Source: Paragordius varius (Eukaryota; Nematomorpha). From it: 64,000 bases of DNA. Where the stretch lies: contig OZ176054.1 in NCBI GenBank assembly GCA_964247055.1, forward strand, positions 4,464,001-4,528,000. The letters run 5' to 3'. The first letter of the stretch is position 1, and each line of letters begins with the position of its first letter. Both the position numbers and the translations under genes were made by a program. Positions 1-10,689 of the stretch are shown here, piece after piece. Below the pieces are notes generated by a model that had not been told where the DNA came from, made no database searches, and was given only the letters and a program-made list of their open reading frames with translations.

Positions 1-278
1 GATATGATTATAGATCATTTGCAACCGAATATTCCACCCGCCTTTTTCTCCCTTTACTTTAATGATGTCGACCATGCAGATAATAAATAACAAGACTCGC
101 CGAACCTTGGTAAACACCTTAGCTTCATAAGGATTTTTTTCTTAATAAATTATTTACACTCTTGTCGAATGGGTCAAGCAGTAAATTTAGTCAACTGTCT
201 TAGCCACCATATAATGACTGGGATACTGATGATACTGCATTAATTCGGATTTATTCTACCTTAAAACCGAATATAATA
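1..278. other. AT-rich flank, no gene seen
   Basis: No open frame with recognisable similarity and no repeat structure is visible here. The stretch ends at the TA dinucleotide (277-278) that is the likely target-site duplication of the element that follows. Confidence 0.5.
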
Positions 279-378
279 TACCATTTGCACTTTAAGAGTG
301 TCCTTGAACAGTTCAAGTTGGTCCTTGAACATTTCAAGTTGGTCCTTAAACACTTCAAGTTGGTCCTTAAAATTTTCA
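279..378 (+). repeat. left terminal inverted repeat with 21-bp subterminal array
   Basis: Begins TACCATTTGCACTTTAAGAG and continues into roughly four head-to-tail 21-bp units based on GTCCTTGAACANTTCAAG, decaying at the inner edge. Its inverted partner is at 4021-4127. Confidence 0.8.
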
Positions 379-1027
379 AATTTTGATTTAACCATAATTT
401 TTGCATTTATTTTTTTATTTAATTATTTATTAACTTAACTTCTTTATTTATTATATATTTATCCATTTAAAAATAAATTTTTTTATTAAAAAACCACTTT
501 TTTGTTTCAAAATATTTTTTTTAATTGAACAAAATTATTAACTTTTAAATGTTTCTAATGAAAAATTTCAATTAAAGCGGCAAGAAATTCAAGGGAGTAT
601 TATTTTTATTATATACTATAAATATATTTAAAAATATGTTTCCTTTTAGTATTTATTAATCTTTTTCTTTGTTTTGTAGAGTTTCTTTTTTTTATTTGTA
701 TGCTAAGTATGTAATTTAATGAGTAATATAATTCATAAGTCATCAAAAATCATTGTTATACATATCTCTTTTTTTTCTCTACTCCTTGGTGCCTAATTAT
801 TTTATTTTTACTAGCCTAGCCATAATTTCTTTATATTTTTCTTTTATGATTGCTAGACAGAGTGAAATATTAATATTTATAATTTACCCAAATTAACAAC
901 ATTTATAAAGATTACTCTTTAATTTTAATTATTCTAGATATTTATTTTTTTTGTAAAGAGGGTAAGTGAGAGGGAAAGCAATGGCAAACCACCCTCGTTT
1001 ATTACTGCCAAAAAATAGTTTTACTAT

Positions 1028-1779
1028 ATGAACTTAACGAGACTTTTTAAAGTTGGATGCTGGAATGTACGTTCCTTAACAGAAACCAAACAGGTGATAA
1101 TTGAAAAGGAAATGGAAAGATTGAACTTAGATATACTGGGTCTAACGGAAACTAAGCAAAAAGGTAGCGCGAAAGTACAAAACGAAAATTATACATTGTT
1201 AAGATCGGGGAGAGATGACCAGAAATCAGAAGGCGTTGCAGTATTAATAAAAAACAAATTAAATAAAAGTCTCATTAGTTATACACCATATACACCCAGA
1301 TCATGACTATTAGGCTGAATGCCAAGCCACTTAAATTTACATACATAGTAGTCTATGCTCCTACGTCAAACGCTCCCAAAGAAGACATAGAGGACTTTTA
1401 TGCAACGTTGCAAATAGTTTTGGATGAAACGAAGAAAGGAGATATGATTATCATAGGAGGGGATTGGAACACCAAAGTCGGTAGAGGTAGAGTAGATCAA
1501 ATAGTTGGCCCATATGGATTGGGAGAACGAAACGAGGCCGGTGAAGCACTGATCAATTTTTGTCAAGAAAATGAGATGATGATAACCAACACATGGTTTC
1601 CACAACACAATAGGAGGTTATATACATGGACCTCTCCATGTGGTAAATATAAGAACCAAATTGATTACATAATATGTCCTCAAAAATGGAAAAGCTCTAT
1701 AATCGATACCAAAACAAGCAAAAGCAGCGATTGCTCTAGCGATCATGAGCTTCTAATAACCAAAATCAAATTAAAATAA
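1028..1779 (+). pseudogene. LINE endonuclease domain (RTE / 'craniofacial development protein 2-like')
   Basis: The start reads KVGCWNVRSLTE, the conserved first strand of the exonuclease-endonuclease-phosphatase fold. LDILGLTETK, VVYAPTS, GGDWNTKVG and a closing SDHELL follow, which are the metal-binding and catalytic Asn/Asp/His motifs of AP-type LINE endonucleases. In animal databases such fragments are often labelled craniofacial development protein 2. The frame shifts once at about 1303-1306 and stops at 1779, so linker and reverse transcriptase are not continuous with it. In a live copy this domain nicks target DNA for target-primed reverse transcription. Confidence 0.85.
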
Positions 1780-1868
1780 TTAAAAATAAGGTTAAACAGA
1801 TATACAGATATGACACTCGGAACATTCCAAATAGTTTTAGAACAGAAACAAAAGATAGTTTAGAAAGA

Positions 1869-3783
1869 TTGGACAATGAATGTAGCTCAGAACAATTATG
1901 GGGAACGATAAAAAATGTTGTTAATGAAGTGGCAAAAGAAAAAGTGCAGAGAGTAAAGAGGAAAGATAACAAATGGATATCAGAAAAGAGTTTAGAGATA
2001 GTAGAAAAGAGGAGAAAAGCTAAATTAAGAGGTGATAATAAAATGGTAAAATTATATAACAAAGAATTTCAACTACAAAGGAAGGATTATGAAGATTTTC
2101 TTAATAAACAATGTCTGGAAGTGGAATTAAATAACAAAAAAGGTTTAATGCAACCAATGTTCCAGAAACTGAAGCAAATGACTCATAAACCTTTTATATC
2201 ATCCCAAAAGATTAAAAAAGAGAATGGCACCATATTGTGCAAACAAACAGAAGTACGAGAAAGATGGAAGGAATACACCCAAAAACTCTATCAGGCTCCT
2301 CAAGCAAAGGTGTTGCAATTAAAATAAGAAGAACGTGATCCAGATATATTAAGAGAGGAGGTTGAATTAGCCTTAAAACAAATTCCTAACAACAAAGCGA
2401 TGGCCCAATAGAGTTCATAAAAGCTATTCCTGTAGAAACGTTACACAAGTTAAGGTGTGGGAAACATGTGAGTGGCCAAACGACTGGACATCATCTGTAT
2501 ATCTCCCAATATACAAAAAAGGAGATGTACTCCAATGCGAGAACTATCGGAACATATCTCTTATTAGCCACGCTAGTAAGGTCTTACTAAAAGTAATACA
2601 AAACAGATGCACAGTATCATACAGACAGAAATACCAGAAAATCAAGCCGGATTTATGAAGGGAAAAAGCACAAGAGACCATATCTCAAACATGAGAAGGA
2701 TAATGGAAACATCAAAAGAGTTCCAGAAAGAATTATACATGTGTTTTATTGATTACAGACAAGCCTTCGATTCAATTAACTATGACTCCTTGTGGGAAAC
2801 ATTAAAGTTAGTAGGGGTATCGTCTCACTTAATAAGATTGATTAGCTCTCTCTATGTAAAACAAAGAGCGATAATTAGATCAGCGGGAGACACAGACGAA
2901 ATACCTATCTTGAAAGGAGTCAGACAAGGGTGTTGCTTATCCCCTTATCTGTTCAATATGTGCACAGAAATGATAATGAGGAAGTTGGACGGTAAAAATA
3001 TTGGAGTAAGAATAGGAGGGAGAACAATCAATAATTTAAGGTTTGCAGACGATACCACTCGCTGAAAGTGCAAATGATTTGAAGGAATTGATTGAAGAGA
3101 TTCGAAAGGAAAGTTTGAGGTATGGTCTTAAGCTTAATTCTAACAAAACCAAAATATTATGTACAGGAAAAAAGCCTACAATTATAATAGAAGGAGTAGA
3201 AATAGAAATAGTTAAACAGTTGACGTTTTTGGGCGCAATAATTTCAGAAGATGGGTCTTCAACTCCTGACATCAGAAAGTGAATAGGATTGGGTAGAGAA
3301 GCGATGACCAAATTAATAAAGATTTGGAAAAACAAAAGCGTAGGAGTTGAAACCAAAAAAAGATTACTCTACTGTTTCGTTCTCCCGGTCACCACATATG
3401 GATGTGAGAGTTGGACTCTCAGAAAAAGGGACAAAGATAGGCTCATGGCTTTTGAAAGGAGTTGCTGGCGTAGGATGCTAGGATACACCTGGAAGGATAA
3501 AATTAAGAATGGAAATCTAACTACAGAAATAAAACCTAAAACAAACATCCTGGAGATAATTCTAAAAAGAAAGTTAACATATTTTGGTCATGTCATGCGA
3601 TCGAATTCTCTGGAGAAAGATACAATGTTTGGGAAGGTAGAAAGGCAAAGGAAACGAGGCCGACCACCGATGAGGTGGTTGGATACGATAAAAGAAGAGA
3701 CCAAAATGACATTGAAAGTTAAAGATAGAAAAAAATGGAAAGAAATAGTTAAAACTTTATCCAAAAAGTCGTTTACGACTTAG
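1869..3783 (+). pseudogene. LINE reverse transcriptase and C-terminal region (RTE clade)
   Basis: The linker 1869-2327 is rich in Lys/Glu and contains KWISEKSLEIVEKRRKAK, a typical RTE spacer. The polymerase follows: YKKGDVLQCENYRNISL (finger region, about 2513), a KIKPDL / ENQAGFMKGKST overlap at a frame change (about 2607-2658), FIDYRQAFDSINYDSLW (motif A), GVRQGCCLSPYLFN (motif B), and FADDT (motif C) at about 3045, where the frame shifts again into LAESANDLKEL. A TGA interrupts at 3280-3282. The tail 3289-3783 has TTYGCESWTL, YFGHVMRS and RGRPPMRWLDTI, hallmarks of RTE C-termini. It is clearly non-functional. Confidence 0.85.
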
Positions 3784-4020
3784 GAAAAACCAACCAACCA
3801 ACCCAGAAAACTATATATTTTTTCATTTCGTGTTAAAATCTCATAACTATCTAAAATTATATTAAGAATTTAAAAAAGTTATACGGTTTCTCATAGATTA
3901 AAAATTAATATCGATTTAAAATTTATGTTAAATAATAGAAAATAGGTAAAAAACAATAGTATAGATGAATTATCTTCAATTTGATTGATAAAAGTTAAAA
4001 ACAAAACAAAAAAGTAAAAG

Positions 4021-4127
4021 GACCAACTTAAAGTGTTCAAGGACCAACTTGAAATGTTCACGACCAACTTGAACTGTTCAAGGACCAACTTGAAGTGTTC
4101 AAGGACACTCTTGAAGTGCAAATGATA
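4021..4127 (-). repeat. right terminal inverted repeat with 21-bp subterminal array
   Basis: Units of the form GACCAACTTGAANTGTTCAAG repeat about four times, followed by GTGCAAATGATA at the outer end. This is the reverse complement of the left end. The unit length is a multiple of three, so the array stays open on the minus strand and mimics a short coding frame, which I do not accept as a gene. Confidence 0.8.
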
Positions 4128-4129
4128 TA

Positions 4130-4531
4130 TTAAAACTTTATCGAATCAGCCTTATAGCCAATTGTTACAATCAGTCATACTTTTTTACCTTTAAATTTAG
4201 CGCGTAGGGCTTATTTTCTTTCCTGGCTAAAATTGTTGCAAAAAATGTTAACCAACTCTCACCAAATACCTTCCATAACATTATTTACATCATCATACTG
4301 AAATCTTATTCAGAGATAGTTAAGCTTCAAATATTGGTTTCCCTTTTACTACATCTCAAAAATCGCTATAACCACTAAGTAAGTACTAAGTATTATGGAG
4401 CAAAGTACCATCATACTCTTCATAAAATTTCAAAGCCCGTCCTGCTAGTTTACTGTTTTATTTCCCAGCCTTTTTTACTTTTTTTAAATTTCCTTTTCAT
4501 TATTTGATTTTATTATACAACACTTGAGAAC
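4130..4531. other. intergenic, nothing recognised
   Basis: Mixed-composition AT-rich DNA between two transposable elements. I see no open frame, hairpin or tandem repeat worth naming. Confidence 0.4.
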
Positions 4532-4800
4532 AGTGGTTTCCAAAAGGGGGAAAAAATTCTAAGGGGGTGTAATAAATTCTGGCCGCGAAAAATCTAGAGA
4601 ATATCAAAAAACAGACGAGAAACGAATTGAAGGAGTTAGGTGCGAACAAGATTTTCACCGATATGGAAAAAGTATTTCAAAAACTGCAGATATAAGGATA
4701 TCATTGATTGATATTTGTATTTTATGGATTTTTTTTGAGAGTGCGCGAGAATTTTATATTCAATTTGGTGGAGCTTGAATAAAAAAGGTTGGGCACCACT
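4532..4800. mobile_element. short non-autonomous hAT-type element (MITE)
   Basis: The left end AGTGGTTTCCAAAAGG and right end GGTTGGGCACCACT are imperfect inverted repeats of the AGTGGTTCCCAAC type, common in hAT elements. The flanking octamers TTGAGAAC and TTAGAAAG are a plausible decayed 8-bp target duplication. About 270 bp with no coding capacity. Confidence 0.55.
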
Positions 4801-5688
4801 TTAGAAAGTCTTTATACGTTTTGACTTTTCCTGCAAAACGTTAAAATTCTTTAATACTTCATCCAGATACTGAGTTGCATTTTACATCTAAAAGTCAGCA
4901 AAATCTTTATCATTACCGATGACAAAATCGGCGAATCACTTCGTAAGTAAGAGGTCAATTTTACGATGATAATAAATTTTGAAAAAATTGACTCCCGATT
5001 TAACTTTTTTATTTTTAAATTTCAGATAGTTATACATAAAAATGTTGACAAAGTAAATTAACAAATGATTATTACACAGCAAGAGAGGGTAATAAAAAAA
5101 TACCAGACTTGTAATTCCGATTTTCATAACCTATGAGTCATTTTAGACAATATTTTTCAAATTTCGTCAAAAACAAAATTAACGAAGAATACAATGCATT
5201 TTTCAAATTATATTACACTTGGATACACGTTCATTTGTCCAGTTCGATTTAGGTTTAAGTCTATGTTTAAAAATTATTATTAAAAATATGGAACAAATTG
5301 AAACCATTGCAAAGGTTTGTTGCGCCTACATTGATGCCCCGAAATATAAAAAAAAGATTTATTAAAAAACTTGACAATACTTATTTTATGGATAAACCCT
5401 AAGGTAAAAATTTGAACAATATGACTGGGTGAATTTTTATTAACAGAAGCATAAATTTAAATTTTCAGGCGTTTTTTAATTATATAAATTAAAATTCTCT
5501 GGTCATTTGTTACCCCAATTTAAATAAACCTGGATTTTCTAGCATGTAGGCGCAATAAACAAACTAACATATATTTCCTAATTTTAAATGCAAGTGTGTT
5601 CGAGCAATTTTTTAAAATTGCGTTTTTCGCAAAAAACTAAATCCTCATTTTTTTATTTCAAACAAAATTATTTGTTGTTATTGCTAAG
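4801..5688. other. AT-rich intergenic DNA with an old dispersed repeat
   Basis: No gene is visible. The part 5286-5460 resembles 12520-12670 (shared runs such as AAGGTAAAAATTT followed by AACAATATGAC or AAACATGAC), so it is probably a weathered copy of the same interspersed repeat. Confidence 0.4.
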
Positions 5689-5689
5689 G

Positions 5690-7440
5690 TCGATCCCGAT
5701 TAACAGCAACATTAAAAATATATCTCTGATCATTGCAAATACAAGATCTAGCGTTTAGTTCGGCTAATGTTTCGTATGTTTCTTTGAGGATGTTATACAT
5801 CCAACGAGTTCATCTCCTTCCTCTTTTAAGGACCACTCACTTTTCCCAGCATCAGTGACTTTTCAAGTAAGTTAGATCCCATAAGGCCGAAATAGGATAG
5901 TTTTTGGCGTTATTAGGCTGCCCGGCAGTGACATTTCAAGATTAATTTTAAAAATAGTGGAGTTAGGAATTTAGTCTGACCATTTTGTTTGAAGAAGTTT
6001 CCTCCAAGCCCATAGTTCTAGTCGTTCGTCATATTTTTTCAGCGTCCGGCTTTCGCACCCATATGTGGGGTATACTCTTGCCTTGATTAATCTGATTTCG
6101 GTTTTAATTTGATATCATGCGACGTCCAAATCTTGTTGTATTTGAATGTAAATGCTTTTGCAATGGCAATTTTCGTTTTATTTCTGGAGTAGAGTTGTTG
6201 TCAGTTTTGTAAAACTGCCCAAATACGTGTAACTGTTTACACTTTCAATCTGATTTCCGGTGAGAATTCTTGAGTTGGTTGTTTGGCCGAGTTGATTTGT
6301 ATTACCTTTGTTTTTTTAAATTAAAGTTTTAATTCGTATTTATCGCATTAAATTGTAAAAAATTGCAGAACTTGCGATAATGTATCTATAATGTCCGCAA
6401 ATTTAACTGTGTCATCTGCGTAATAAACGGATGTGAGTGTTTCCTCCTACATTGATGCCAGAAATTGTGAATATGACGTTGATTAGATGGGTCGATACTC
6501 CAAGTTGTTTTAGGGATGTTTGTAATTTATTATGTTGGATGGAATTGAATGCTTTAGAAAAATGGACAAAGCACATTGCAGTTCTTTATTGTATCGATAT
6601 GTTTCACTAATATCCACCTCATATTGCATATCATATCTCGGCATCTCTTCCTTTTCGAAAACCAGCCGGGATTGTGGATATTTCGGGGTCAAGAATGGTA
6701 TTAGTCGCCCCTGTATTATTTTTAGGAAAACTTTAGACGCCTGGTTAATGAGCGCTATGTTACGATAGCTACTAAAGTAGGTTTCATAATTGATTTTAAC
6801 CAATTATCAGGAATTATTTTTATACCAAATATATTATGGAATAATTTGGTAAGTATATTGATCAGAATATATTTTATTATTTCAGTAAAGTTGTCTCTGT
6901 GTTCCTCTGATTTGCCGATACTAGAGTATTTTATAGCATATTCAACTTCTTTCATTATAGATGGGTTTTTTTCTTGAGTAGATTCGTTGATAATCTGAGA
7001 GTTTACGTCGTAAAGGTTTTTATGTGATTATTTCGTCTTTTTCGGTGACGATTTAATTTTTCTCGTTTCTCATAGGACTCTTGTGGTAAGTTTTTTTGTG
7101 TGGAATAATATTCTTTGTATGAGCAAAGAAATTTTGGTTACTTTTAGCGTCTGTTTCTAACTTTTCGCATAGTTGGTCGTTATAATTATTTTTGTCCTCT
7201 CTTGCACCCTTTGAAATTCGCTGTTTAGTTGTTTGTATTCATCCCATTTGCATTTAATTTTGGCTTGTATACGTTTTTCTGCGCTCACAAAAATTTTTGC
7301 TGACAATTTTATATTTTGTTTAGTATGTTTGTGAGGCTGTGTAAATTCGTCGGCTGTATCTTTGCAAATTATGTGTATCGCATTCCAAAAATTTATATTG
7401 AGACAGTTTTCGGAATTAAAGTTACTGGGCATTTCTCTTA
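5690..7440 (-). mobile_element. old RTE LINE remnant, minus strand, heavily decayed
   Basis: Read on the minus strand from right to left: a linker like that of the first LINE (about 7432-7157, with a QAKIKCKWDEYKQLNSEFQ segment), then finger and motif regions at about 6800-6510 (YRNIALINQASKVFLKIIQG, then SRLVFEK), then YGCESRTLKKYDERLELWAW (about 6070-6010), YFGLMGSNLLEKSLMLGKV (about 5905-5845) and RWMYNILKETYETLAELNAR (about 5815-5755). These match the order of the LINE at 960-3805, so the element is RTE-clade. The endonuclease part is missing and the rest is broken by many stops and shifts. It is clearly older than the first copy. Confidence 0.75.
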
Positions 7441-7679
7441 TAAAGGCGTATATAGTTAAGCGCTGTTTTTAAATTACCCCTGGGGGGATTACTATGCGCA
7501 AAAACGCTTCCTCAAAGTATAACTTGAAATTTTCTGGTGAGCTCAATTTGAATTCAATCATGGCCCCTTACCTTTCCCTTATTAGCATTCAAATATGGTG
7601 TAACCATTTTTTATAGTTGTTTGTGTGTAGCATACCCCGTAATAAATCACGTTTGCAAAGTATAAACAAGTAAACAAGT
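7441..7679. other. spacer, nothing recognised
   Basis: Intermediate-GC DNA between the RTE remnant and the repeat island; no frame or repeat was identified. Confidence 0.3.
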
Positions 7680-7861
7680 AAAGGGTGTAGCGTCAGAAGA
7701 TCGTCGGCCACCTGCCGTCAAGGCAATTCCTACCCACCCGTTATGCATTGAGCTTCAGAGCGGGGAAACACATCGGAGGTTGGGTTTGCCGTTAGTATCT
7801 ACATACATAAATAAAAGCCTTCATGTTATATGTGTTAATGGGAGTTAGTATAGTTAATAAG

Positions 7862-7862
<1 letters not shown>

Positions 7863-7898
<36 letters not shown>
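7863..7898. repeat. (TA)n microsatellite
   Basis: Uninterrupted TA dinucleotide run of about 18 units. Confidence 0.95.
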
Positions 7899-7900
<2 letters not shown>

Positions 7901-8481
7901 TTAAAAGAAATGTTAATTTCGCCTTGTTAAGTAGGTAAAAGCAATAATTGAGTTTAAATAACCGTACAAACAGGGTTTGATTACTCCAGAAAGTAATGTC
8001 AAAGGTCTATGTCGGGTCAAATGTAGAGTTAATTTTAAGCTCTTATCTTTGGTGTGGAAGGGGGTCTTTTTTTGCATCTAAATGAGTGTGGCCTTTAGGT
8101 AAACCAATTTTGGAGATATTAGACATTACAAGCGTCAACGTTACCCCTTCGTGCGACCATGTTTCAGTTGTACCTTCAACTGGGACGCTAACCCGGGATA
8201 AGTGGTCGTTGAGCTTGCTCTGAGCTAAGTCTCAACTCCGACCAACAGAGATGTCGGAGATTGGTAACCAGCCCTGCTCAAATATCAGCGGCTTCAACAT
8301 TGCTTTCCAGGACGTCGTCCCACAATAATTGGCTAATAGTCAACTCAGAGTCGCGTCTTGCATGCTTTATACATTCAGTGGTACATTTTGTTCGTGGATA
8401 TCTGTGTGAAGCAGTCTATATTCTTAACTAACTGTATAGGTGTTTACCATTAACAGATTTTGTTGTAAATATTACATCAAT

Positions 8482-8695
8482 ACTAACTAACTTTAACAGA
8501 GCGTTGTAAAATAAAAATTTATACCTTAATTACATGAATACTAACTGACATTAACAGAGCGTTGTAAATAAAATTTATATCATAATTACATCATTACTGA
8601 CATTAACAAAGCGTTGTAAAATAAAAGGTTATACCTTAATTACATCTATACAAACTGACATTAACAGAGCGTTGTAAAATAAAATTTATACCTTA
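8482..8695 (+). repeat. tandem array, about four units of 54-58 bp
   Basis: Each unit contains TTAACARAGCGTTGTAAA, an AT-rich run, then TACCTTAATTACAT. Four copies follow head to tail with small indels, and the last is truncated. No open frame crosses the array. Confidence 0.85.
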
Positions 8696-8954
8696 TCCAG
8701 CAGTGGGAATTAACCTTAAAATACTACCGATTCCGCAATAGTACCATTCAATCTGGAGCAAAGTATCCGGTTCAAATAAAAGTTGAATATTGGTAATCAA
8801 CCCTCAAATATCAGCGGTTCCGATGTCATCGTCATATAGCAGGGATGTTTTGCGTTGGTTTCCAACGGGATAGGATTAGTAACTCTGGTGCGTTTCCTCG
8901 TTGTCAAGAGCTTAAAAGTGATCGAGGTTTTTGGGGTATAATCGTAATCGCGTT

Positions 8955-9115
8955 CATCAGCGCAGCTTCAAGAGCTCAGTTGGCCACAGTTATTGAAGTT
9001 TTTTCGGTAAGTTTTAAAGATCGGGGTCATTAGGAATTTACAGTCATTGTTCGATTCTAGCCTGGAGAGGATGTTGCGTCAGCCGGTGCCATACCTAACC
9101 ATCCAAATAAATAAA
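8955..9115 (+). repeat. possible tRNA-derived SINE
   Basis: AGCTCAGTTGG (about 8971-8981) resembles a tRNA A box, and GTTCGATTCTA (about 9049) resembles a B box. The segment ends in AAATAAATAAAAG. The boxes are about 75 nt apart, longer than in a tRNA gene, so this could be a SINE with an insertion or a chance resemblance. Confidence 0.25.
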
Positions 9116-9120
9116 AGTCT

Positions 9121-9386
9121 CTAACATCATGATCGAGAATGTCTAAAAATCCCTAATTTTTTTTAATATTGTAGTTTTGTGCAAATTAATTTTTTTATTA
9201 AATGCGCTATTTCACTCCACTTCTCATATAAAATTGGCCTTAAAGCTAAAACGCGGCAAACGATTAGAGTTATTCCAGTATATTTATTCATAAATACACT
9301 GTGCACAATATCGGGAGCTACTGATAATTTATGTATGGACTGATTTATAACTGTATCAGGATTCTAAGATAGTTATTACGGCTTTT
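9121..9386. other. AT-rich spacer
   Basis: No gene or repeat recognised. Its last eight bases form the left target duplication of the next element. Confidence 0.3.
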
Positions 9387-9394
9387 GTGGTAAC

Positions 9395-10681
9395 TAGGGT
9401 TGTGCCCATTAGTCAATGACCTAGGGTCATAACGGTCAATTTTTTTATTTTTTTTATTTTTTAAATTTTAAAATTTTTAGGAAAACAATATCTATATATG
9501 TATTATTTTGTTTTAAATATCATGTGATACACATCTTTTCTTTACTTCCTAAATCATAATGAGCCTTCTGGAACTTTTTCGATAAAAAAAGTCAAGTTAC
9601 ATGCAAGATATGCAATTACACTATATACATTTAAATAAAAACCGAATGAAGAAACATCTAGAAGTTCATGTAAATTATATGACAGAAGGTGATGGTCTAA
9701 AGCAAGCTAATTATTTAATTTCTTAAGTTTAGTCTTATAATTTCTGTTTTTAAGAGAAATTAGCCAGAAACATTTAGCAAAATTTAATTTTACATCCTCA
9801 ACTCTTAACATAGTTGAAAATAAACATTTACGGAGTTTCATTCATAGTTTAAACCTAATTATGCTATTCCAACTAGAAAACAGAGCAATGAATTACTAGA
9901 TTCGTGTTATGAAGATATAAAAATAGAAGTTATTGGAATATGTAAAAATAATATTTCATTAACGTCGATCCCTTTACCAATATTCGTAGGAAGCAAATTA
10001 TTATTATTTATTGGCCAAGGATCCCAAAAATCATTTTTTATTAACTATTGACACATCTGATCATAGTAAGACTGCCGAATGTATCTATAACCTAATGGAA
10101 CCAATAAAAGATATTCGAAATTTAAAAAATTATTGTGACCGATAATGCAGCGAACATAAAGACTGCTGAAAATTTGATTAATAAAGAATATCCTAATATA
10201 ATATGGCATAAATGCCAATGTCATATTTTAAATAATTTGATCAAAGAATATATTAAACATAATAAGATTACTGAAATTTTAAATGTAGTGAACACGATTA
10301 TATATTAAATCTAATAAATCGTATAAAAAATTTCCAAGTATAGATTTTTTTTGAACCATCCTAAATTAATCTAAATAATTAGAGCATAAATAGGTTTCAA
10401 TAAATCCATATTTTCTTGTTAGTCTTAGCTTTCTGTGATTTGAAACTTTCTATAAGTCTTTGTGTATGATTCCAGGAAAGATAGCCAATTGTAGAAATTT
10501 AAATTATCAGGATTGGTGAAAGTATAAAGTTAAAAATATAATTTATGTAAAAACCTTTTTTATGTGATGTATGTAGTTATTTATTATTGGCAATAACATA
10601 TGGTATGACCTAGGTCGGACCTAGGTCCGACCTAGGTCTGACCCCCTTTTTTTGAAAAAGGGGGTCAAAATCACAACCCTA
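9395..10681 (+). mobile_element. hAT transposon, complete ends, decayed transposase
   Basis: Perfect 10-bp terminal inverted repeats TAGGGTTGTG / CACAACCCTA are flanked by perfect 8-bp duplications GTGGTAAC (9387-9394 and 10682-10689), diagnostic of hAT insertion. Inside, plus-strand fragments include a BED-type finger start (FFDKKSQVTCKICNY, about 9577), NYAIPTRKQSNELLDSC (about 9855), and VTDNAANIKTAENL followed by WHKCQCHILNNLI (about 10133-10245), the DD/E-type hAT catalytic neighbourhood. Stops and frame changes are frequent. The right end carries three copies of the palindrome GACCTAGGTC or near variants (10607-10642), with a single relative near the left end, possibly subterminal transposase-binding sites. 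Confidence 0.88.
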
Positions 10682-10689
10682 GTGGTAAC

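Larger units (their letters stand above)
960..3805 (+). mobile_element. RTE-clade LINE (non-LTR retrotransposon), near full length, decayed
   Basis: One plus-strand unit codes in order for an apurinic endonuclease (about 1028-1779), a linker (1869-2327), a reverse transcriptase (about 2455-3282) and an RTE-type C-terminal tail (3289-3783). The start near 960 has the short leader GCAATGGCAAACCACC just ahead of the frame, a style seen in RTE elements. The 3' end has the short simple repeat ACCAACCAACCAACC at about 3788-3802, also typical of RTE. Six frame pieces are needed to cover the protein, so it is inactive, but similarity is even along its length, so it is not very old. It sits inside the TIR element at 279-4127. 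Confidence 0.85.
279..4127. mobile_element. DNA element with terminal inverted repeats carrying 21-bp arrays; hosts a LINE
   Basis: Both ends read TAYCATTTGCAC inward and are bordered by TA (277-278 and 4128-4129), as expected for a TA-targeting DNA transposon or MITE. Just inside each end is a tandem array of a 21-bp unit (GTCCTTGAACANTTCAAGTTG and variants): about four copies on the left, and about four inverted copies plus a partial one on the right. The terminal inverted repeats are therefore about 100 bp. Of the 3.85 kb between the ends, about 2.85 kb is an RTE LINE. The remaining 1 kb is AT-rich and encodes nothing recognisable. The simplest reading is a non-autonomous element of about 1 kb that was later hit by a LINE. 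The alternative, a TIR element that mobilises a LINE, is less likely. Confidence 0.7.
7680..9120. repeat. GC-richer repeat island of unknown class
   Basis: Much of this stretch is clearly richer in G and C than the surrounding DNA and holds no convincing gene. Two related segments can be seen, around 8262-8320 and 8787-8845: both run from TTGGTAAYCA through CTCAAATATCAGCGG. They lie about 525 bp apart, on either side of a tandem array. Two tails resembling ATAAATAAAAG occur at about 7806 and 9107. The block looks like nested or partial copies of an unclassified mobile repeat. Confidence 0.5.

Noticed and set aside
3891-4121. Open frame of 76 codons on the minus strand with repeating LVLEQFKLV-like words
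   Set aside because: It is the 21-bp array of the right inverted repeat read as protein; the unit length is a multiple of three, so it stays open by construction.
8482-8695. CRISPR-like array
   Set aside because: Units are contiguous tandem repeats with no unique spacers, in a eukaryotic genome.
8845-9033. Possible 62-residue gene in the GC-rich island
   Set aside because: Its sequence overlaps repeated segments and a SINE-like stretch and shows no conserved motif.
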